Positions 45,835-56,800 are shown, counted from the first letter of the stretch. The stretch: 64,000 bases of DNA from an uncultured Pirellulaceae bacterium (GCA_938084685.1 CALKGE010000013.1:1-64000), one strand, 5' to 3'. Notes: generated by a model from the letters alone, not told the origin. Translations and numbers: made by a program.

Positions 45835-47010
45835 ATGGGCAACCGTCACTCCAACTCAATCATCAGTGTCACTATGGCACTGATGATTTTTATTTTCACA
45901 AACGGATGCAGTGACCCCACTCCCAATGTGGGGGCGGTTTCTCCTCCTGTTCAATCCAGCAGCAGTGATGCTCCGCCGACTATTGACGACTCCGACAGCT
46001 CACTTCCTGTCAGCACGATCATTCTGCCTCCGGATACTGACGCCTCACTGGAAAACAACGGCTTGCTGGTATTTGGAGTACGGGACGGGGAGTCCAACGA
46101 ACTCACCCCCATCCTCGGCACCTATCATCGCCACGAGGACACATTGTCCTTCACGCCTGACTTCCCGGTACTTCCCAACACAGATTACGAAGCAGTCAAT
46201 CTGCTCACAGAAAAAGCAACATCCTATCGTTGGAACAAAACGTCAGCGACAACGCCCACACTCGCTATCCACCCTCAACATAAAGTCCTGCCTGCCAATC
46301 ACCTCAAATTCTATTTATATTTCTCTGAACCGATGCAGCAGGATACTCCCTGGGAACACTGCAAACTACTCGACCTGACCACCGACCAATACGTTCCTCG
46401 GCCATTTCGTCACACGGAATTATGGAATGAAACCGGAGACCGTTTAACACTCTGGTTTCACCCAGGCCGGCAGAAGACAGGGGTGAATCTGAATGTCGAA
46501 ATCGGCCCTATTCTGACCCCAGAACATGATTACGAATTGCATATCAGTGGGAACTGGAGTTCCTTGAAGGGCGGTTCGCTTTCACAAGATGTGACTTTGC
46601 GTTTCCGGGCCGGCCCGGCGGATCATGACCAGCCTGATCCTGAAGCATGGAACATCCATCTGCCAACTGCTGATACCAGCGACCCACTGGTATTTCAATT
46701 TAATGAACCCTTGGATCATGCGATGCTACGCACGAATCCGATACGCCTTTCCAGGCTGCCCGACAAGTCTCCCAGCGGCTCCTCCTTGCTTGTCAACTTT
46801 CAGGTCACCTCGAATAATCAGAGCATCCGTATTACGCCTGACGTGAAGTGGACCGCCGGCGAATACGAATTACAAATCAACCCGAGGCTGGAGGATCTGG
46901 CAGGTAATAGTATTGAACGACCGTTTGAAGTTGATCTAACCCAAACGAATAAAACTCCCTCCAGACCTCAGAGTCTACTGGTGACCATTCCTCCCAAAAA
47001 CGGTGAATAA
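45835..47010 (+). CDS. Probable lipoprotein with Ig-like repeats
   Basis: The 391-residue product has a lipoprotein signal with lipobox FTNGC (Cys25), followed by a serine/proline-rich linker. The body contains beta-rich segments typical of bacterial Ig-like domains: PANHLKFYLYFSEPMQQDTP, DYELHISGNWSS, PLVFQFNEPLDHAM and GEYELQINPRLEDLAGNSIERPF. The repeated pattern (F.EP.D ... L.V..... L.D..GN) suggests two such domains. It starts 8 bp after the preceding gene and is followed by the next gene after 1 bp. Its role is unknown, perhaps surface adhesion or assembly. Confidence 0.75.
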   Translation: MGNRHSNSIISVTMALMIFIFTNGCSDPTPNVGAVSPPVQSSSSDAPPTIDDSDSSLPVSTIILPPDTDASLENNGLLVFGVRDGESNELTPILGTYHRHEDTLSFTPDFPVLPNTDYEAVNLLTEKATSYRWNKTSATTPTLAIHPQHKVLPANHLKFYLYFSEPMQQDTPWEHCKLLDLTTDQYVPRPFRHTELWNETGDRLTLWFHPGRQKTGVNLNVEIGPILTPEHDYELHISGNWSSLKGGSLSQDVTLRFRAGPADHDQPDPEAWNIHLPTADTSDPLVFQFNEPLDHAMLRTNPIRLSRLPDKSPSGSSLLVNFQVTSNNQSIRITPDVKWTAGEYELQINPRLEDLAGNSIERPFEVDLTQTNKTPSRPQSLLVTIPPKNGE

Positions 47011-47011
47011 A

Positions 47012-47548
47012 ATGAGAATTGCAGTTCTTCTAAGCCTTGTGATGTCCCTGACGTCCGTGGCCCATGGAAAACGCCCTTTTCGTACCAGGCCAATTCCTGC
47101 CAGTGAATCAAAGGCTGAGATCGAACGCCCGACTGCGGGTGATCTACATGTTAACAATCTCATAGCTCGAAAGATTGTTCTGGCCGATGATAATGGCAAA
47201 CCACGCCTCACCATGAATATCGATCAACAAAACACGGTCCGACTGACTATCTCCAATGGCAGTCAATCCGGAGTAGCCATGCTCAATGTCTTCGAAGATG
47301 GCCGAACTGCCTTTATCCTGCGAGGCCCACGTGGTCGCAATCGAGTCTCCATCAGCACTCGTCAATCCGGTCAACCAACGATTTACATGACCGAAGATGC
47401 AAATATCATTCTTGCCAACAATAAAAACCAGCCTCGACTCGGCATTGGCAATAGTACAGAGGCCGGCACCAGAATTTTTTATTACGATCAGCAGGGAACA
47501 ATTGTCGAACTTATTGAACCGCCTGCACCGCAGACACCTCAAAAGTAA
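47012..47548 (+). CDS. Small exported beta-repeat protein
   Basis: The 178-residue product (ATG 47012; a GTG at 47003 overlaps the previous stop and is less likely) has a signal peptide (about 1-20, ending VAHG). The rest is a series of short strand-turn units: IARKIVLADDNGKPRLTM, AMLNVFEDGRTAFILRG, GQPTIYMTEDANIILA, NKNQPRLGIG and YYDQQGTIVEL, with ADDNGKPRLTM and ANNKNQPRLGI as internal repeats. It resembles small planctomycete repeat proteins whose function I cannot name. It ends 12 bp before the convergent hydroxyacid dehydrogenase gene. Confidence 0.7.
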   Translation: MRIAVLLSLVMSLTSVAHGKRPFRTRPIPASESKAEIERPTAGDLHVNNLIARKIVLADDNGKPRLTMNIDQQNTVRLTISNGSQSGVAMLNVFEDGRTAFILRGPRGRNRVSISTRQSGQPTIYMTEDANIILANNKNQPRLGIGNSTEAGTRIFYYDQQGTIVELIEPPAPQTPQK

Positions 47549-47560
47549 TTCCCCCAAGTG

Positions 47561-48511
47561 TCAGGCCTGAAACGTACTTTGCGCTTCTCCTCCAGTCAAA
47601 ACTGCGCGTACATCCTTGCAAACCATCTCCACCACACGAAGTTGCGCTTCTCGTGAAAATGCACCAATGTGAGGTGTCACAAGCACGTTATCTAACGCTG
47701 CCAGGCCTCCGGGCCGAGGAGGTTCCGCTTCCCGAACGTCGATTGCCGCTCCACTTAAGTGGCCATCCAACAAGGCGTCATAAAGCGCAGCTTCATCGAC
47801 TACTTCACCACGTGACGTATTAAGGAAACAGGCCCCAGGTTTCATCTGGCGAAACTCCTGACTGGAAAACAGATGCCGAGTGTCTGGTAGCAGAGGAACA
47901 TGACAGGATACGTAATCTGCCTGCTGCAATACGTCACTAAACTCGAGCAATTTGACCCCCAGCTGTTTTACCACCGGAGCATCTTCGGGCAGAAACTTGT
48001 CGTAGGCGACAACTCGCATCCCAAACGCACTCGCTCGTTCTGCCACCAACTGACCGATCCGCCCAAATCCCACCAACCCAAGTGTTTTGCCTGACAATTC
48101 CGTGCCGACAAACTGACCTCGATTCCAATTACCCGCCCGCGTATCAACATGTGCATTGGGAATATTCCGTGCCAGGTTTAACATGAACCCTAAAGCCAAC
48201 TCGGCAACGGCCAACGAGTTTTCCCGAGGAGCATACGTGACAACAATCCCATTAGCAGCGGCGGCTTCTGTGTCAATATTGTCTAATCCAGCACCCGCCC
48301 TGGCAATCACCTCCAGCTGACGTGCCCCTTCTATAAGCTCAGCAGATACCTGGGTCTGATTCCTGACAATGATGGCTCGGGCATCGACCAGCGCACTGCG
48401 TAGAGCCGCTTCATCCTGCCAAAGTTGGGGGTCACACAAGACATCAAATTCAGCCGTCAATGCATCCATCGCTGGCCCAGAAATCGCTTCGCTGACTACA
48501 ATCTCTGCCAT
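47561..48511 (-). CDS. D-2-hydroxyacid dehydrogenase (phosphoglycerate dehydrogenase-like)
   Basis: The 316-residue product is an NAD-dependent D-isomer-specific 2-hydroxyacid dehydrogenase: IARAGAGLDNID, the NAD-binding motif LGLVGFGRIGQ (about residues 144-154), the catalytic Arg in FLNTSRGEVVDE, the Glu in VREAEPPRP and the His in VTPHIGAF. SerA-like enzymes start serine synthesis, but without the ACT regulatory domain (316 residues only) a role with another hydroxyacid is equally possible. The ATG follows the stop of the upstream oxidoreductase gene directly (TAAATG), so the two are co-translated. Confidence 0.9.
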   Translation of the reverse strand: MAEIVVSEAISGPAMDALTAEFDVLCDPQLWQDEAALRSALVDARAIIVRNQTQVSAELIEGARQLEVIARAGAGLDNIDTEAAAANGIVVTYAPRENSLAVAELALGFMLNLARNIPNAHVDTRAGNWNRGQFVGTELSGKTLGLVGFGRIGQLVAERASAFGMRVVAYDKFLPEDAPVVKQLGVKLLEFSDVLQQADYVSCHVPLLPDTRHLFSSQEFRQMKPGACFLNTSRGEVVDEAALYDALLDGHLSGAAIDVREAEPPRPGGLAALDNVLVTPHIGAFSREAQLRVVEMVCKDVRAVLTGGEAQSTFQA

Positions 48512-49513
48512 TTATTTCACTTCCACCTTCAGGCCGGTTCGAGCCGACTCCATCAAAGCATCGATCACTCGCTGGTTATTCAGCGCAAGCTGCGGCCAAT
48601 CCTCCACCAACGTTCCACTTTGAACAATCTGTACAAATTCCTCCACCATGCAAGTCTCCTGAACAACGCTTTGGCTCAGATGCTCGGTTGCCACTCCCTG
48701 GTCGTCATGCGTCCAAAATCGCTGCTTTTCAACATCCCACGGAGACAAAAAGTCATCACATACCAAATTGCCAGACTCTCCAACAACTTCCATCCATTTC
48801 CGTCGAGTCAGGTCGTAGCCACAATCAAAGGTCGCCATCCGATTCTCGTCAAACCACATCACGGCGGTCGCATTATTATCGACTCCCCGATGATAAGTCG
48901 CCGCAGCAAATACATGAGTCGGCAGAGCATCAAATGCCCACAGTGCCGCTCGTACACAATACCAGCCAATATCGTACAGGGCGCCACCACCCAGCTCCGG
49001 AATGTAACGATGCTGCTGCGGCGTGTCTGGCATCTGGATACTAAAAGCTGACACTAACCGGCGAAGCTTTCCTAACTGGCCACTGTTGAGAATTGCCTTC
49101 ATATCACAGGCTCGGGGAGTGTGTGACCACATCGTCCCGTCCATGAATTGCACGCCATTGCGCTTGCACGCCGCCAGCATTTCCCGAACTTCTGTGGCAT
49201 TCAGAGCAGGCGGTTTTTCGCACAGCACATGTTTCCCCGCTTCTGCCGCTCTGATTGTCCACTCTTTATGCATGGAGGGGGGCAAGGGAATGTAGACCGC
49301 CTGAATCATGGGATCTGCCAATGCAGACTCATAACCTTCCACCGCTTGACGGGCACCATGTTCCTTTTGCCACATCTGAGCTTTGGCCAGATCCCGACTC
49401 GCAATCAACTCCAATTCGGCTCCGTCTGCATCATGAATCGCGTTACCAACCTTGGTAGCAATTCTGGCAGTACCCAACACGGCAAACTTGACTGCTTTCG
49501 ACTCTGATTGCAT
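48512..49513 (-). CDS. Gfo/Idh/MocA-family oxidoreductase
   Basis: The 333-residue product has the N-terminal Rossmann motif VLGTARIATKVGNAI, the sugar-oxidoreductase motif CEKPPALNA, and conserved GGGALYDIGWYCV in the C-terminal domain. These NAD(P)-dependent enzymes oxidise or reduce sugars, inositols or related polyols. No signal peptide is seen, so it is cytoplasmic. It is immediately upstream of the D-2-hydroxyacid dehydrogenase (no gap), suggesting consecutive steps of one sugar-acid or polyol pathway (inference). Confidence 0.9.
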   Translation of the reverse strand: MQSESKAVKFAVLGTARIATKVGNAIHDADGAELELIASRDLAKAQMWQKEHGARQAVEGYESALADPMIQAVYIPLPPSMHKEWTIRAAEAGKHVLCEKPPALNATEVREMLAACKRNGVQFMDGTMWSHTPRACDMKAILNSGQLGKLRRLVSAFSIQMPDTPQQHRYIPELGGGALYDIGWYCVRAALWAFDALPTHVFAAATYHRGVDNNATAVMWFDENRMATFDCGYDLTRRKWMEVVGESGNLVCDDFLSPWDVEKQRFWTHDDQGVATEHLSQSVVQETCMVEEFVQIVQSGTLVEDWPQLALNNQRVIDALMESARTGLKVEVK

Positions 49514-49758
49514 AGGTGACCACTTGGCAAATCAATGGAGCTCTACTGGGAGATGACCTCAGTATAGCCCTCCATCTCGGGATTGACAGCTGTCTTCACT
49601 AACATTGCTCGCCGTTGAAACAACCACAGAACTGATGGGGCATTACGTCGAGATGGGATGGAAATGCAACTGGCGGTGTCCACCACCAGGTGACGTTACC
49701 CTCTAGCTGCCTACTCGGAATAATTACATCTCTCTGAAATAGTGACTAAACTAACAAC

Positions 49759-50901
49759 ATGGCAGATAACATCACTCAGGTGCTGCAAGAACTTGATCTC
49801 ATCGACTCGTCCTATGACCGCCGGCGAAAGATCGAAGCGCTTGCCGAAGAACATCTATTTTCCGTCACGGCCACGGCTAAAGAAATCGAGCGCAACTACA
49901 GTTATGTACGCGTTGATGGCTATCGGGACGGATATGCACTGCTGGGTACGGTGCAGGGTGTTAGCTCGGAAGTAAAAATCCTGCTACCTGCTGCGCTGAG
50001 TGACCAGGCAACCCGTTGGAACACTGGTGAAGAAAAGAGTTTCATCGTAAAACTCTACGATTGGGACGGCGCCTACAAACACTTCAAGCTACTGGCTACT
50101 GAAGTCGTGTCTGCTCAACCTGAACCAACCGCTCAGACGCCCGAAGAAACCACTCCTTCTGTACCAATACCTGAACAACCTTCAGAGGCTGAGTCGCCGC
50201 CAATCGAAGAAGTCGGTGAACAATCTCCAATTCTGCAGCCAGCGGAATCCAATACCGAAAGCCAACAAGCTCCCACGACAGAATCCGTCGTTGCTGCACC
50301 GGAATCAGCTCAGGCTCCATCTACAAAACTGGATTCCCCGCAAGAGGAAGAGGTCGACGAGCTACCTTCAACCCAGCAGTCCGCTCGTCCGTTGGAATCT
50401 ACCGGCTTTGAAACGGAGCAATCGGCTCCTTCACCCACAGAACCTGACTTGCCTGCCAAAGCTCCGGAATCACCGACCAGTTTTTCAACTCTGGAACAGA
50501 CAGACAACCCGCTCCAACTACCGGAACCCGTTCCTCCTGCTGCAAAACCAGCTGCAACAAAAGCCCCGCCCACGGTACCTCCTGCTCCTGAACCTCCTCC
50601 GGTCATGCCACCGGCGACACCTCCACACTACCAGCAGACGCCTGTTCAACTCAGCCGATATTCTCCACCAACACTCAGCAAAGTCCCCATCATTGAACGT
50701 GTTCAGACCTTCGGAGGTCGTACAAAACCGATGTCCCCTTTGGTCGGCTCTCAACGATTCAGTCAGCAACCGGTCAATCCCTTTGAAATCGTGCAGGGGG
50801 AATTCAGAAAACCATTCATGCTGGGGCTGAAAATATTCGGCGGCATTTTTGCGGCCTTCCTGCTGCTCACCTGCATTTGCTGTGGTATTCTGTCCCGGTA
50901 A
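49759..50901 (+). CDS. Tail-anchored protein with a long Pro/Glu-rich linker
   Basis: The 380-residue product is not recognised. Residues 1-115 form a compact N-terminal domain (LQELDLIDSSYDRRRKIE, YVRVDGYRDGYALLGTVQ, VKILLPAALSD). A disordered linker of about 200 residues follows, rich in Pro, Glu, Ser and Thr (PEPTAQTPEETTPSVP, PPTVPPAPEPPPVMPP). A C-terminal membrane helix closes it (LKIFGGIFAAFLLLTCICCGIL), making it a tail-anchored protein with the domain in the cytoplasm. Its stop is 2 bp from the stop of the convergent cytochrome fusion gene. It could hold a soluble partner near the membrane; no function can be assigned. Confidence 0.75.
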   Translation: MADNITQVLQELDLIDSSYDRRRKIEALAEEHLFSVTATAKEIERNYSYVRVDGYRDGYALLGTVQGVSSEVKILLPAALSDQATRWNTGEEKSFIVKLYDWDGAYKHFKLLATEVVSAQPEPTAQTPEETTPSVPIPEQPSEAESPPIEEVGEQSPILQPAESNTESQQAPTTESVVAAPESAQAPSTKLDSPQEEEVDELPSTQQSARPLESTGFETEQSAPSPTEPDLPAKAPESPTSFSTLEQTDNPLQLPEPVPPAAKPAATKAPPTVPPAPEPPPVMPPATPPHYQQTPVQLSRYSPPTLSKVPIIERVQTFGGRTKPMSPLVGSQRFSQQPVNPFEIVQGEFRKPFMLGLKIFGGIFAAFLLLTCICCGILSR

Positions 50902-50903
50902 AT

Positions 50904-53756
50904 CTATTTAACGTTGTTGATAAACGCCACTAAATCCGCAACCTGCTGGGCAGTCAGATCCTTCACCTGCAAGTCGGGCATGATCGACTTATCCTGCCGT
51001 TCGAGAAAATCGACATCATCCGCAGCAACCGTCGTCACCTTGCCTTGAGCATCGACAATTACGATCTGTGATGCGTCTCTTGTCTTGATCACTCCGGAAT
51101 AGACCTGACCTTTTACCGTTTCGATCACGTAGGATGCATACTTCGCGTCAACTTTGGCCGACGGCCGAACAATACTCTCCAATACCGCGCGGCGATCGAG
51201 ACGCTTGGCGATATCTTCCAATGAAGGACCAACCGCCTTGCCTACCGCACCGACCTGATGACAGTTTTTGCATTGAATTCCCTGGGTGCTCAAAAACAGA
51301 GTGCGACCACGATCCACGTCACCCTGCAACGATAATACTGCCTGCAAGTCAACATTCGCTCCGAGTGTTTTCGGGAGAACAGCTGGGTCAATAAATGGTT
51401 GATACAATCCCAATTCCAGCAATGGTTCCGCACCGGTCACTGATTTACGAATCGTCACAAGCGTCTCCTGGCGGGCAGGATGTGCATATGCTTCGAGTGC
51501 ACGGGAAAGCGCAGCTGGAACCGCTTGCTGCTGTCGAGTGGCAACAACGTCTGGATCAACATGAACAACCAGATCCTGCTCGGGTGGAGCCTGCAGCTTT
51601 TCGACCCACTGGCGAATCAGATCAATCGCCTTCCAATCCGGAGTTCTAGCTCCCAGGTGAGGCATGTGCCCAAGGCCGCCGGTACTTAGTCGGTACAACA
51701 GTACGGATCCAGCCGGATCGCCCGCTGAAACAATCCTGGCATCCTGGATCCCGAAGCTACCACGCGTAGGGCGATGGTTCACTAATTTCATCGCATCCCA
51801 ACCGATTTCAAATCGGAGATCGATCGTTGCGTTACCACCGGCACTCGGTCGGTGACAATGAGAACAATTCGCGGCCAGATAGGATTTTACAACTGCCTGT
51901 TTATCGGAACTGAGACTGCTGTGAAGAGCTGGCAAATTCTCCGGTAGTCCGGCAACACGATGCGCATTGTCCTTGCCACCAACAGGATTCACCAACTGAA
52001 CAATGCCACCTTCAATCAACGCATGCAACTGTGGTTGATTTTCGGGTGCTGAACCGTCAGTAAATGCGTTGAGCTGAGCAGGTACAAACCCCAGAACTGT
52101 CGCTCGGCTGTTATGGCACGTCATACATTCATTACGACTATGAAATCGCCACTCTAACTCGCGTTTACCCTCAAACGCCAGCGGGTCGTCGACGGTAATC
52201 GTTCTGGTACTACCTGTTGCTGGCACCAGATCCGCATCAGTCTGATCATCCCGCCAGGCATAGGTATAAAACTGCCATTGGCCATTTTCCCGAAACATGA
52301 CCTGGGTTTCCAGTTTCGTAAAACCTTCTTTTCCAGACTCCTCGATATACAGCGTTTTAGACAGAGCGGTACCTTCGGGAAACAGCATCGCTCCATTACG
52401 CTGTAACATCACATTCTCGTCACCGGTCAATCCGATGGCATGATCGGCTGTTGCACCATCTTCCCATTGTGGTTGTGCAATGGTGTAGGCAAACACTCCC
52501 GGTGCACGTTCATTGTCCCGACTGAATAATCCTGTGGCACTTATCGTGCGAGGAAAACGCGACGTATCGACATCAACTTTATTGCCTTCCAGTTTGTAAA
52601 TTCCGCCGGCATAATCCAGTACTAGCAACTCGCCCGTAGAATCCTCTCCGAAGGCAATCACCTTGACCGTGGATCGCACGATTTCCTCAAGTGAAACGAG
52701 TTCGTTACCGTCGTTGGTAAGTGCCCACAAAACGCCGGTCACATAATCTCCGTATACATATTTCCCCTTTAAATCATCATGTTTACCACGGTAAACGAAT
52801 CCGCCTGTTACAGATCGGGCCTCCGAGTGATGGTGTGCCGCCACGGCCGGAATCACGGGGCCTGGCCCAGTTTTCAAGTCAGCACGCACTGGCTGTGGCC
52901 CTTCGGTAACACTCCAACCATAATTACCACCGCTGACGACCCGGAAAACCATCTCCCACAGTTCCCAGCCAACATCACCAACCCAAAGCTCTCCGGTCTC
53001 ACCATCAAAACTCATCCGCCAAGGATTGCGAAACCCAAACGCAAAGATTTCATGCCGAGCATTCTTCATTTGGACGAACGGGTTGTCTGCAGGAATCTGA
53101 TAAGGCTTCGCCTGAGACGTGTCAGAAACATCCAGTCGCAAAATACAACTCAGCAAATCGTCCACTCCCTGTCCGGTGTTGAGACCATCGGGAGGAGAGG
53201 GAGGAGCGGCATCGCCGGTGGAGATATACAGCATTCCATCCGGACCGAATTTCAAGCAGCCACCATTGTGACCACCTGAACGCCAGCGAATAATCTCCAC
53301 TTCCGACTCCGGATCGATCTCGGGCTTGTCGCCAGATTTCATTTTAAACCTGGAAACACAGGTCCCTTCTTCCAGGTTGGGACCATCGATATAGGTCAAA
53401 TAGACATAACGATTATTGGCAAAGTTCGGATCAAACGTAAAACCATAGGCGGCCGTTGCCCCGAAAGCCTCTGCTAGATCGATCACCAGGTTGGGTTGAG
53501 AGACGGTCGTATCCGATTCGGCAAAACTCAGCAGCTTCCCTTTTTGTTCCAGCACATAAAGCTGCCCATCACCAGGCCCACTGGTAATGAGTACCGGGTT
53601 AGTGAATGAAAGATTGGAGTACGACGGTACCAATGTATAAGGCGGTGGTGGTTCCGGACTTCCGGACAACTGACTACCACTCCACACCTCCCGTGCGAGT
53701 CCTTGAATCTGAGACAAAACCAACAGCAAACAGGGCAGTACCACTCTGTAAAACAT
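50904..53756 (-). CDS. Sugar dehydrogenase-like protein fused to c-type cytochrome domains
   Basis: The product (950 residues from ATG 53756, which starts a good signal peptide MFYRVVLPCLLLVLSQ with an agga upstream; a GTG 24 bases earlier is less likely) is a fusion. The N-terminal part (about 50-420) is a glucose/sorbosone dehydrogenase-type propeller (NPVLITSGPGDGQLYVLEQ, GGHNGGCLKFGPDGMLY, FGFRNPWRMSFDGETGEL). The middle (to about 720) is like SO2930-family cytochromes and has two heme motifs, CMTCH and CSHCH. The end (about 840-950) is a PVC-type heme domain with CKNCH. It would pass electrons from a sugar-type substrate through several hemes in the periplasm. Confidence 0.9.
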   Translation of the reverse strand: MFYRVVLPCLLLVLSQIQGLAREVWSGSQLSGSPEPPPPYTLVPSYSNLSFTNPVLITSGPGDGQLYVLEQKGKLLSFAESDTTVSQPNLVIDLAEAFGATAAYGFTFDPNFANNRYVYLTYIDGPNLEEGTCVSRFKMKSGDKPEIDPESEVEIIRWRSGGHNGGCLKFGPDGMLYISTGDAAPPSPPDGLNTGQGVDDLLSCILRLDVSDTSQAKPYQIPADNPFVQMKNARHEIFAFGFRNPWRMSFDGETGELWVGDVGWELWEMVFRVVSGGNYGWSVTEGPQPVRADLKTGPGPVIPAVAAHHHSEARSVTGGFVYRGKHDDLKGKYVYGDYVTGVLWALTNDGNELVSLEEIVRSTVKVIAFGEDSTGELLVLDYAGGIYKLEGNKVDVDTSRFPRTISATGLFSRDNERAPGVFAYTIAQPQWEDGATADHAIGLTGDENVMLQRNGAMLFPEGTALSKTLYIEESGKEGFTKLETQVMFRENGQWQFYTYAWRDDQTDADLVPATGSTRTITVDDPLAFEGKRELEWRFHSRNECMTCHNSRATVLGFVPAQLNAFTDGSAPENQPQLHALIEGGIVQLVNPVGGKDNAHRVAGLPENLPALHSSLSSDKQAVVKSYLAANCSHCHRPSAGGNATIDLRFEIGWDAMKLVNHRPTRGSFGIQDARIVSAGDPAGSVLLYRLSTGGLGHMPHLGARTPDWKAIDLIRQWVEKLQAPPEQDLVVHVDPDVVATRQQQAVPAALSRALEAYAHPARQETLVTIRKSVTGAEPLLELGLYQPFIDPAVLPKTLGANVDLQAVLSLQGDVDRGRTLFLSTQGIQCKNCHQVGAVGKAVGPSLEDIAKRLDRRAVLESIVRPSAKVDAKYASYVIETVKGQVYSGVIKTRDASQIVIVDAQGKVTTVAADDVDFLERQDKSIMPDLQVKDLTAQQVADLVAFINNVK

Positions 53757-53826
53757 AATTTCCGAATCCTGATCAACCACAATACGAACTCACGCATTGT
53801 AGCATGTTTGCCGGGACTCGAACCTT

Positions 53827-56800
53827 TTACATGGGTGGCTCTGAATCTAACAGCCCTGGGAGCGGTTCCAGCTCTTCCCCAGCAACCACCTCGTCGCCAT
53901 CACCTGTCAGGTCGAGGTCGGACAACAACGACTCGACCACTCGCTGAACGTCAATCGAATGACTGGCAGAGAGGAGTCCTGGCAATTGTTCTTCAGCTTC
54001 GTCTTCACTGTCAGAACTCGTGTTAGTTTCCGAAGTCATCACCTGGTCCACGGCATCGGCCCAGTATTCCCCTTCCGCTTCCGCTTCGCCTGACGACGCA
54101 TTCAGTTCATTAATAACAACCAGCGCGTCGATCGACGAGAACATATTGTCTCGGCTGGCATCCCAGAACGGTGCCTGCATGCCATTTTCACGTTGCAAGG
54201 GAAGGGCTCCACCTTCACCTGCATTGAGCCGGTTAATTACTGACAGCGCATCCATCGGCACCAGCTGACCATCGTCATTCACATCACCAGGGCTGGCTCC
54301 ATTGAACCAGAGGTAATCGGTGAGCATTTCAATGGTGACCAGATGCGCTTCGGTCGTCACCGTCCCATCACTAACCTTGTATGCGAACGAATCAACTCGG
54401 TTGAAGTTCTCATCGGGAACATATTCGAAGGTTCCACCATCACGCAGCAGTAGCTGACCATGTTCTGGCGGTGTCACTTCTGTGAAGACGAGACGATCTA
54501 TATCCGGATCCACGACCAGACTGTAAAGGTCGTTATCGTAATCTGGCGCCAGCGTCTGGTTATCAGGTAGTTCATACCATCCATCAGACGCAACCGGATT
54601 GTCATTAATCTGATTCACCACCACAGCGAATTCTTCGACGTAGTACTGATTGTCTACCAGTGTCTCCAAATCCCCGTCGTACCCGGAGTCCATGAGTTGC
54701 AACACCACAGAACTCGTTCCGAATGCGTTTTCAGGGAAACTCAATTCCAGAGTTCCCGTCGCAGCACCATTGACGTGCGATAGCTGGTGAGTGACCAGGT
54801 CTTCATTGGAGACGTACACCTCGGCAACGAAATCCTGAGACTCTCCGATACCTGAACTGAGTCCCGCCAGATCGATCACAACGTTACCACTATCTTCGTC
54901 AACCGTAATGTCGCCGAGCTGCTGTACTGTCGGAGGCATATCCGTACGAGCAAGACTGATATAGTAATGGCCCATCGAACCTGCCTGTACACCTTCCCCA
55001 GTGACAGGGTCATAATCAACCATTCCTTCGTGATAACCACTGACACCTATATAGTAGGTCGTGTTGGCCTGAAATGGGTAAGTCAGGAAGCTTCCCAGCC
55101 CGCCGTAGGGATCATCGTCGTTCTGAGCGAGTTCGTTTCCAGATTCGTCGAACAGGCGGAGCACGGTATCAGCACTCCACACCTCTGAAGCATCTGTCCA
55201 GATCATATAATCTCCAGACTGTTCAGGTGCGAAGCGATAGAGATCCACGTCTTCCGCGGTCAAAACAAACGTATCGTCATAGCCAATCTCTGCAGAACGG
55301 AAATCACCGACATTCAGATCGAGTATTCCCTGGTGCCCGATTTTATCGTCGGTCAGCAGCGGATAGACTTCGGCGCCGAACTGGTCCCACTTCATCTGGT
55401 AATAACCCGTATCCCCGGGAACTGCGTCACCGATCACGAATGGATCGAAGGCCTGATTACCGAGACCACTTACGGCGAAGTAAAAAGGCTCCCCAGCCGT
55501 ACCTGCCAGATGAATCTTCGCATCCCAGATTCCCTCTTCCACGAAATCCCAGTCTCGCTGTGCGAGATAGTTTCCCTGTGAGTCGAATACTGTAATGACA
55601 CTGTCCAGATCATCATCGTTGTCCTCAAGGATGTACGAATCTACGTCGAACTCCAGCACGCCACTTACGGTGGGCGTTACTTTGAAGAAATCAATATCCT
55701 TATCACTAACCTCAGCCCAGTCTCCCAGGATCGAATCCCAGTCATAGTAAATGATTTCTTCATACCAGGTGTTCGCGTCCGGCAACTCCATGGCCTGCTG
55801 GATGTTGCCTGTGAGGTCTTTCGAGATGAACTGGAATTCAACCTCGTAAAGTCCTCCGCTTGTAACGCGACGACCATCCACACTCATCGGATTGTAGCTG
55901 TGATTGGGATATCCAGAGACGCCGAAGTAGAGGACCTGTCCCTGCTCGAGATCAGATCCCATAACGAAACTGTCATAGACGTGACCATGGAAGTACTGCC
56001 GATCGGTCGGATCCTCGAAAACGTACCCTGGGTAATAGTCATCGGTGAATTCCATCGGATTGCCGAATAGATCCACATGCAAATCATCATCACTGTAGGT
56101 CAACTCATTTCCATGTACATCGAAGACGCGGAGAAATGAATCAACGTACCCATCAATGTACGGAGTATCGATATCTACCAGCACTTGACCATCATCCGGC
56201 ACAACCAGACGGAACAAATCCACATCCTGTGTACCGACATACGTACCATAATCCCGTCCAATCAAACCACTGAATGAAGTTTCTCCCTGATTGAAACTGA
56301 CCTGCACGGCTGTATCGAGAAATCCGTTGATATCATCATTGGCCCAACTGAAGGCGAGCTTATAGTAACCTCGATCTGCAGCCGTTCCCGTACCAGGTTG
56401 GGTTGGTGAATAACTGTCGTTCCCGGAACCACTCACGCCCACATAGTAGACGCCGACCGGCAAGGCAGCTTCCAGATGAGAGAAGGTTGTGCTGTCGTAG
56501 TTGTCGTTCGAGGCGAGTGCATTACCGTTTGCGTCGAATAGACGCAACAGCGTGTCAGCAGGCTCACGATCCGCCCAGGCTTCTGTTTGCAGAATAACAA
56601 CTCCAGGCGAGGTCAACTCGAAGCGGAACATATCCACATCCGCATCTCCAGCTTCGAAACGGCGTCCATCTTTCCCCAGAATCCCCTTGAGCTTCACTGC
56701 TTCCGAGGGATCGTTATCGTAGACGTTCCATCGCAAAGGAAGCATCGGTCCCTGATAAGCTCCTGCCAGTGTGCTGTTCGCATCTCCACTGTTGATGTCG

